Assembly: GCA_030526175.1 (NCBI GenBank)
Contig: JAUNDJ010000001.1
Coordinates: 97,365 to 155,709, forward strand
DNA from: Bacillota bacterium
Lineage (GTDB): Bacteria > Bacillota_I > Bacilli_A > Erysipelotrichales > Erysipelotrichaceae
Direction of reading: 5' to 3'
Length of the DNA stretch: 58,345 nt
The notes under the pieces were generated by a model. The model made no database searches, was not told the DNA's origin, and worked only from the letters and a program-made list of their open reading frames with translations. The position numbers and the translations under genes were made by a program. This document shows, in pieces, positions 54,389 through 58,345 of this stretch (the first letter of the stretch is position 1; each line of letters begins with the position of its first letter).

Positions 54389-54700
54389 AATGCAAATTTT
54401 AATTTTGTTTTATGCCTTCTTTTTATAGAAATAGATGATGTTGACTTTAATCCAAGATCAAACATCGAAGAAGTCCAGACATGTTGCTTTGAATCTTCGG
54501 AAATCTGATAAGTATACAAATCATCATTTTCTAAACGTAGACCAGTTACGCCAAGAATTAACAATTGTAACTGTTTTACCTCCGAATTTCCGCACCATAT
54601 CTTCTATAAATGATTGAGGATAATCAACAGATGTACATCCAGGATCCCATTTAGACTTAATTTTAACTTTGTCTCCTGGTTTAAATAATGGATCTTTCAT
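54385..54700 (-). pseudogene. Frame-disrupted SH3-like protein gene
   Basis: Frame a runs from ATG 54700 to TGA 54524 and encodes FKPGDKVKIKSKWDPGCTSVDYPQSF and GGKTVTIV. Frame b continues to TGA 54385 with VTGLRLENDDLYTYQISEDS and TSSMFDLG, the expected rest of such a protein. The shift is -1, within about 54535-54570. No classic slippery site is seen. The start matches the paralogue at 56779-57465. True gene decay or a sequence error are both possible. Confidence 0.6.
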
Positions 54701-55079
54701 AATTATTCAGTAATTATTAATTAGTTAGTGGACCTGCGGAGCTCTGCCCTCCGGTCTTGCTCGCTGCTTTTTACAAATTCTTTACTGCTATACTATTTTA
54801 AAGAGTAGTTTTTCTCCTTTGGGGATGTCTTGGTTGACATCCTACCTCCACCACCTCATTTACGAACGAGGAAACTTTGTCATTTTCTGTTGCCAAGTAT
54901 GACTACTCCGGATAAGCCATTGAAGGAGCTCAGCTCAACTTCTCAGGCAACCATGCGATAGCTTCTATAGCTTGCATTTATTGTTTTGAATCGTAGGTCG
55001 ATTCCATCCTAGCAGATTTGCAATAGCTAACACGCCAATCAATTCTAATTCAGGCCCATAAGAGACAGTTTCCCGTCCC
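54701..55079 (-). other. Non-coding structured stretch, about 380 nt
   Basis: No gene on either strand. GGATGTC/GACATCC forms a 7-bp hairpin with AACCAA loop near 54820-54840; CGGAG-GGCAGAG-CTCCG near 54735-54755 resembles a T-arm by size but lacks the TTC loop. GGGAC/GTCTC pairs around 55055-55079. Candidate structured RNA; not matched to a known family. Confidence 0.5.
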
Positions 55080-55340
55080 TTAATTTGTTGCGATGAAGTG
55101 AATAAGCATTAGCAACCACACGAAAGCAAAACCGAAATCAATACAGGCCATAAAACCTGACAGATTCTTTAGAGCATTTATGCGCTCACGTACTCTTAGT
55201 ATATTTTCATCTTCAGGATCAAAAGTAAGATAATAATCCAAATCTTTGAGAGCTTGAATATTATCTTTTCGATCAAATATCATCCAGATGCCAAGTGCAA
55301 TAAACAAGGCAATCCAGCAAATTGCTATAACGATAAACAT
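55080..55340 (-). CDS. Two-pass membrane protein, 86 aa
   Basis: Hydrophobic helices at residues 2-20 (FIVIAICWIALFIALGIWMIF) and 66-82 (FAFVWLLMLIHFI), with a charged cytoplasmic loop. Function unknown. Confidence 0.65.
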   Translation of the reverse strand: MFIVIAICWIALFIALGIWMIFDRKDNIQALKDLDYYLTFDPEDENILRVRERINALKNLSGFMACIDFGFAFVWLLMLIHFIATN

Positions 55341-55343
55341 AAT

Positions 55344-55577
55344 TTACCACCAAGAAATGATTACGAGATCTTTTGTTGTTGTAAAAACGTGATAACCGAG
55401 TTTACGAAGGTCTCTTTCGACATCACTGATTGAGACAGTTTTATCTTTAAGTTCCCATTCCATTACCCAGTCACCTTTTTTAGTTGCTTCCTCGATAGCA
55501 TACCCTATCTGACGAAGTTCGTCAGACAGAGCATGCGATTTAGGATTAAGCATTTTTGCTTCAGATGCAGTAATCAT
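55344..55577 (-). CDS. Small hypothetical protein, 77 aa
   Basis: MITASEAKMLNPKSHALSD at the start; alpha/beta with a hydrophobic C-terminal strand. The start and the previous stop share a base (TAATG). Function unknown. Confidence 0.65.
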   Translation of the reverse strand: MITASEAKMLNPKSHALSDELRQIGYAIEEATKKGDWVMEWELKDKTVSISDVERDLRKLGYHVFTTTKDLVIISWW

Positions 55578-55831
55578 TAATGCATGTGAGCTACACCGAT
55601 TTCAGCTTGAGATGCTGCACTGAGAAGAGAACGACGTCCCTCTTCAGGAATAGCAGCAACAAGTGCAATAGTGAGATTAACGACTACATCTTGAGGGAGC
55701 TCAAAAATCTCTCCCATAAGAGCAGCACCTTTAGCTGCTCGTTCGTACGGTACCTCGGTAGTTGCGCAACCGAAGCCGTACACTGCGGCAGCGTGAACTA
55801 CACCTGCTTCAGGAAATTTGTCTTCTTTCAT
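55577..55831 (-). CDS. Hypothetical protein, 84 aa
   Basis: Ala/Gly/Glu-rich helical protein (GVVHAAAVYGFGCATTEVPYERAAKGAALMGEIF is the shape of its first half, two helices). Higher GC than neighbours. Start overlaps the upstream stop by four bases. Function unknown. Confidence 0.65.
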   Translation of the reverse strand: MKEDKFPEAGVVHAAAVYGFGCATTEVPYERAAKGAALMGEIFELPQDVVVNLTIALVAAIPEEGRRSLLSAASQAEIGVAHMH

Positions 55832-56106
55832 ACTTCTAACGTTAGATCAGTTGATTTTAATTGTTTACCTTTTTGGGCAACGTGCTGAATTTTCTTCAGA
55901 TCGTCATCCTTTAAGTTGCTGATGATGCATTCGAGTTTCGAACCATCAGGTCGAGTTAATTCGGCTTTAATGCGAATAACTGGGACATCAGTGTCTGTAA
56001 CTGCTTGGATAGCAACTACTTTGAAATCGTCCCAGGTTATACCATCAGCTAACTTGACGTAGTTGCCTCTATCGAAGCAACTAGTCGCAGTTAGTCTGGT
56101 AGCCAT
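55828..56106 (-). CDS. Hypothetical protein, 92 aa
   Basis: Beta-rich (NYVKLADGITWDDFKVVAIQ, IRIKAELTRPDG) with a helical tail. TAATG overlap with the upstream gene. Function unknown. Confidence 0.65.
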   Translation of the reverse strand: MATRLTATSCFDRGNYVKLADGITWDDFKVVAIQAVTDTDVPVIRIKAELTRPDGSKLECIISNLKDDDLKKIQHVAQKGKQLKSTDLTLEV

Positions 56107-56516
56107 TACTCGCCGATAAATGCTACGTCAACCTTGAAATAGTCCGAATAACGAGCTTGCAGGTTGATTTTTGCACGCTCTTTCGGAGGTAGAGCCATGA
56201 ACTCTTTCTTGTTCTGCTCGAACTCTTTGCGGTTATAACCGCGAGGGCAACCTTCAAAGCTCTCATACATGAGATAGTAGGTTGCGTCGGCATTCAGACG
56301 AATCTTCGTCTTAACCGTGCGGAACTTCGGACGTGGATCAGCCTCCCAGAGGAGTTGCTTTTGCCACGGATAGAGTTCCTTACCGGCAGCTTCGAGTTTC
56401 TTGATCTTCTCTACCTTTTTGTTGAGTTTGCGCTGTTTTTCAAGCGACATTGCCTTCCTTGGAAGGATCGCCCCTCTCTCGGTGAGAGTCAGGGCTATTT
56501 CTAGTTCCTGTTCCAT
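56106..56516 (-). CDS. Basic hypothetical protein, 136 aa
   Basis: Lys/Arg-rich helical N-terminal half (SLEKQRKLNKKVEKIKKLE), then a mixed domain with TYYLMYESFEGCPRGYNR. GC-richer than most of the window. Could bind nucleic acid because of its charge. No family recognised. Confidence 0.65.
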   Translation of the reverse strand: MEQELEIALTLTERGAILPRKAMSLEKQRKLNKKVEKIKKLEAAGKELYPWQKQLLWEADPRPKFRTVKTKIRLNADATYYLMYESFEGCPRGYNRKEFEQNKKEFMALPPKERAKINLQARYSDYFKVDVAFIGE

Positions 56517-56518
56517 AC

Positions 56519-56782
56519 TTATTTAAGCATGTTTTCGATTTCAACGGCGATTCGCTGTCCACGTTCCATAACACGGATAGCCTTCTCACGAACTTTCAGA
56601 GCAGCGTTCTGATGAAGGAACATCTGGAGCTTGTCCTGAGCAATCTCAAGTTTCTCCCGCGCATCATCGCGAGCGTTGTCGATCGCCTTGCGGATTTTAC
56701 GTTCTTTCCACTTGTTCTCTACGGACTCTGATACGCCCTTAACGAGGGCGGTAATAATAGGTACTTTTTTTATGTTGTTCAA
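56519..56782 (-). CDS. Coiled-coil protein with TTG start, 87 aa
   Basis: No ATG near the start; TTG at 56782 overlaps the upstream TGA (TTGA). The product is an amphipathic coiled coil (ENKWKERKIRKAIDNARDDA). Translation by coupling from the upstream gene is likely. Function unknown. Confidence 0.6.
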   Translation of the reverse strand: MNNIKKVPIITALVKGVSESVENKWKERKIRKAIDNARDDAREKLEIAQDKLQMFLHQNAALKVREKAIRVMERGQRIAVEIENMLK

Positions 56783-57465
56783 ATTTTTATTGTTGGTAAA
56801 ACAGTTTTTGGAATTGTTATTTTAACCTCATTAACACTTACCCTAATGGTAACCTTTTTAGACACCTGAGGTTCTGGAGGTGTGTCGAGTTCTTCACATC
56901 TTGAAATGAAATCATCAATTTTTGAAAGTCGCTCTTCTACTGACGGAGACTTCTGAACTGCTGCAGGTTCTACATCTCCAGCTCCTACACAGAAACTAGT
57001 AATTCTATCCTCATTGCGAAGATCTTTTACATTTATGTAGAAATTATCGCTGTTTAGAGTATAAACATCATGAACAATGACACCGTAAGGTGAATAGTTT
57101 TCTCTCCAGTCACAAACTCCAGGAATTCTCCTAATAAGAACTCGAGTATCTTTTCTGTATAAAAGAACATTAGGTACAGTCCCATATTCTTTAAAACAAG
57201 AACCATGCCACTTAGCTCGGTGAAGTCCTTTGAAAAACCCAGGATTATTAGTAACTGTAACTTCCACTTCGTACAAATAGTCGTCGTGGTTATACATCTT
57301 CTTATGCTTTTCTTGAGGATCAACTCTATCTGGGTGAACTTCGATGATTACTCCGGCAGCACCTTTACAAGAACCAGGAAAAAGGTGTGGATAATCGTCG
57401 CCAGTACAACCTGGATCATATTGATCTTTAAAGGTAACTATATCACCTACTTGAAATACTTTCAT
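56779..57465 (-). CDS. SH3-like hypothetical protein, 228 aa
   Basis: The N-terminus VGDIVTFKDQYDPGCTGDDYP matches the disrupted gene at 54385-54700 (shared GDxV and DPGCTxxDYP). Two further SH3-like beta stretches follow, then a disordered linker and a C-terminal strand. First protein gene downstream of tRNA-Gln in transcription order. Function unknown. Confidence 0.7.
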   Translation of the reverse strand: MKVFQVGDIVTFKDQYDPGCTGDDYPHLFPGSCKGAAGVIIEVHPDRVDPQEKHKKMYNHDDYLYEVEVTVTNNPGFFKGLHRAKWHGSCFKEYGTVPNVLLYRKDTRVLIRRIPGVCDWRENYSPYGVIVHDVYTLNSDNFYINVKDLRNEDRITSFCVGAGDVEPAAVQKSPSVEERLSKIDDFISRCEELDTPPEPQVSKKVTIRVSVNEVKITIPKTVLPTIKI

Positions 57466-57488
57466 ATTTTTTTAAATTTAGTTATTAG

Positions 57489-57560
57489 TTGTCCAATCCG
57501 GAATCGAACCAAAATCTTCAGAATCAAAATCTGACGTAATAACCGTTATACCATTGGACA
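57489..57560 (-). tRNA. tRNA-Gln (UUG)
   Basis: Acceptor TGTCCAA/TTGGACA, anticodon loop TTTTGAT (TTG), T-loop TTCGATT, discriminator A. It reads CAA and CAG; decoding of UAG would need a first-position mismatch, so it is not the suppressor. Confidence 0.93.
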
Positions 57561-58040
57561 GATTTCCCATGCTTACGCGTGCTAAGCTTTTAGTAGACTC
57601 ATAAATAGTTGGATAATCAATGTTCCTATAGAAGTCCATATTATGAGGTCAGTAAAAACCGATTGCTTCTCATCAATATCATAATCACCTTACTAATTGA
57701 TAAATAAACTATTTTGCTAACCAAGGCTAGGGAGAGCCTCTAGATTTTTAAACAGTAAAAATCTTAGAAAAACTCCAACTTTTTAATCATTTTTTGAGCA
57801 TGTTCAGTGCTACAAGGCAAGATCTAGTATAAAGTTCGAACAAAATTCCTAAATCCATTTTAAACCTACCCATATCGGTTAACGTGTTGTATGGGCTCCA
57901 CGGTTCCTATCAGAAGTCAAAAAAGTTTCGTATTTTTCCCAAAAGTTATTAATTTGATTATAAAAACTTTTGCTGTATGACTTCCATGATTGCTCGCATA
58001 AAGAAACCCTTAAGGGAACGAAACTTTTGAGCGAAGTGTG
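57561..58040 (-). other. Long non-coding structured stretch, about 480 nt
   Basis: No credible gene. Several nested inverted repeats: AGATTTTT/AAAAATCT hairpin near 57750-57773; GAAGTCA (57914) with TGACTTC (57978); CAAAAGTT with AACTTTTG inside it; AAAAGTTTCGT (57920) with ACGAAACTTTT (58018); CCCTTAAGGG palindrome near 58008. Flanked by tRNA-Gln and a small gene. A large folded RNA is the best explanation. Confidence 0.55.
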
Positions 58041-58253
58041 TTAGTAGCTTGCGTATGCGACAGCACGATCGCGATCTGGGATACGACCACGATTCTTTTG
58101 TGTCAAAGTTGCGAACAACTTGTGTGCTGATTTCTCATCAGAACACTTTACGACACGAAATGTTTTTTCACCGGTTTGGTATGATACTGACGTACCATTA
58201 AGAATAACACGCACACCAGTACATGCGTGAATTCCCACAATTTGTTGTTTCAT
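58041..58253 (-). CDS. Small hypothetical protein, 70 aa
   Basis: Begins MKQQIVGIHACTGVRVIL; alpha/beta with a basic second half (QKNRGRIPDRDRAVAYASY). ATG 58253 follows the tRNA-Asn by 25 bases. Function unknown. Confidence 0.6.
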   Translation of the reverse strand: MKQQIVGIHACTGVRVILNGTSVSYQTGEKTFRVVKCSDEKSAHKLFATLTQKNRGRIPDRDRAVAYASY

Positions 58254-58278
58254 AAGTAAATAAGTTAAGTTTGTTTTG

Positions 58279-58339
58279 CTGGGAATACTGGATTCGAACC
58301 AGTGACCAACAGATTAACAGTCTGCTGCGCTAATTCCCA
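58279..58339 (-). tRNA. tRNA-Asn (GUU), unusually short, D-arm reduced
   Basis: Acceptor TGGGAAT/ATTCCCA, anticodon loop CTGTTAA (GTT), T-arm ACTGG-TTCGAAT-CCAGT. Only about 7 bases separate acceptor and anticodon stems, where about 17 are normal, so the D-arm is missing or collapsed (61 nt overall). It may be a degenerate gene or a truly D-armless tRNA. Confidence 0.7.
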
Positions 58340-58345
58340 AACCCT

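Noticed and set aside
54735..54755. T-arm-like hairpin as evidence of a twelfth tRNA
   Set aside because: The loop lacks TTC and no matching acceptor or anticodon arm was found; kept only as part of a structured-RNA candidate.
57484..57641. A small open frame running from 57641 through tRNA-Gln
   Set aside because: It reads straight through a complete tRNA gene and has no protein-like features before it, so it is probably accidental.
1..58345. CRISPR array or insertion sequence
   Set aside because: No regularly spaced repeats, transposase genes or terminal inverted repeats were seen; the only mobile elements recognised are homing introns.

Overview
The window reads as part of the genome of a large, AT-rich, tailed bacteriophage of the crAss-like type (Crassvirales), infecting Bacteroidetes, that has reassigned the stop codon TAG to glutamine (genetic code 15). 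The sequence evidence is as follows. Two very long plus-strand genes stay open only if TAG is read as sense (about 9 and 15 in-frame TAGs). At least three minus-strand genes (48092-48385, 49901-50407, 54095-54388) also need TAG to be sense. In the HNH endonuclease at 49901-50407 a TAG sits exactly where this family has a conserved Gln, before the C-P-N-C-H motif. Almost every confident gene ends in TAA or TGA; the one apparent TAG terminator (43512) lies in a disrupted gene. Two promoter-like sites match the Bacteroidetes pattern (TTG, 20 bp, TAnnTTTG). The phage assignment is an inference from gene content and was not tested by database search.

Layout. 1-7423 (+): the 3' end of one giant TAG-rich gene carrying an HEFTH zincin motif, then a complete 1,555-codon TAG-rich gene carrying a PD-(D/E)XK nuclease-like segment and a C-terminal hydrophobic helix. 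These are probably late, virion-delivered proteins. 7429-7468: a strong bidirectional terminator where the two transcription blocks converge. 7475-41480 (-): a compact early or replication block with mostly overlapping start and stop codons. It holds a sigma-70 factor, ATP-dependent DNA ligase, dUTPase, vitamin-B12-type ribonucleotide reductase, PD-(D/E)XK nucleases, HAD nucleotidase, primase, a candidate ssDNA-binding protein, a RecA-like ATPase, DnaB-type helicase, DEAD/DEAH helicase, MoxR ATPase plus VWA protein, family B DNA polymerase, a ThyX-like protein, MgtC-like protein, ClpP, RNase H and a metallophosphoesterase. 41680-58345 (-): a looser region of eleven tRNA genes (Glu, Met, Tyr, Arg, Ile, Lys, Gly, Leu-UAA, Leu-UAG, Gln, Asn) mixed with many small genes, a lysin, three AAA+/VWA genes, a prohibitin-like lipoprotein, and several long stretches of non-coding, apparently structured sequence.

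The most striking feature is a set of five group I introns, all on the minus strand and all carrying a homing endonuclease. They sit in the most conserved sites of their hosts: ligase motif I (KLDG), dUTPase motif III, a RecA-like ATPase, DNA polymerase B motif A (DxxSLYPS) and the anticodon of tRNA-Leu(UAA), where the position matches the classic cyanobacterial/plastid trnL intron. Each junction fits the rule 'exon ends in U, intron ends in G', and joining the exons restores a sensible gene. In four of the five, the end of the endonuclease gene is itself the 3' strand of ribozyme helix P7; in the dUTPase intron most of the ribozyme core lies inside the HNH coding sequence.

How the genes work together: RNR, dUTPase, ThyX-like protein, the HAD nucleotidase and a pyrophosphohydrolase-like protein would shape the dNTP pool. 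Primase, helicases, polymerase, ligase, RNase H, SSB candidate and RecA-like ATPase would form a largely self-sufficient replisome. The sigma factor suggests redirection of host RNA polymerase. The tRNAs would support translation, although no CUA suppressor tRNA is visible here and it must lie outside the window if the phage encodes one.
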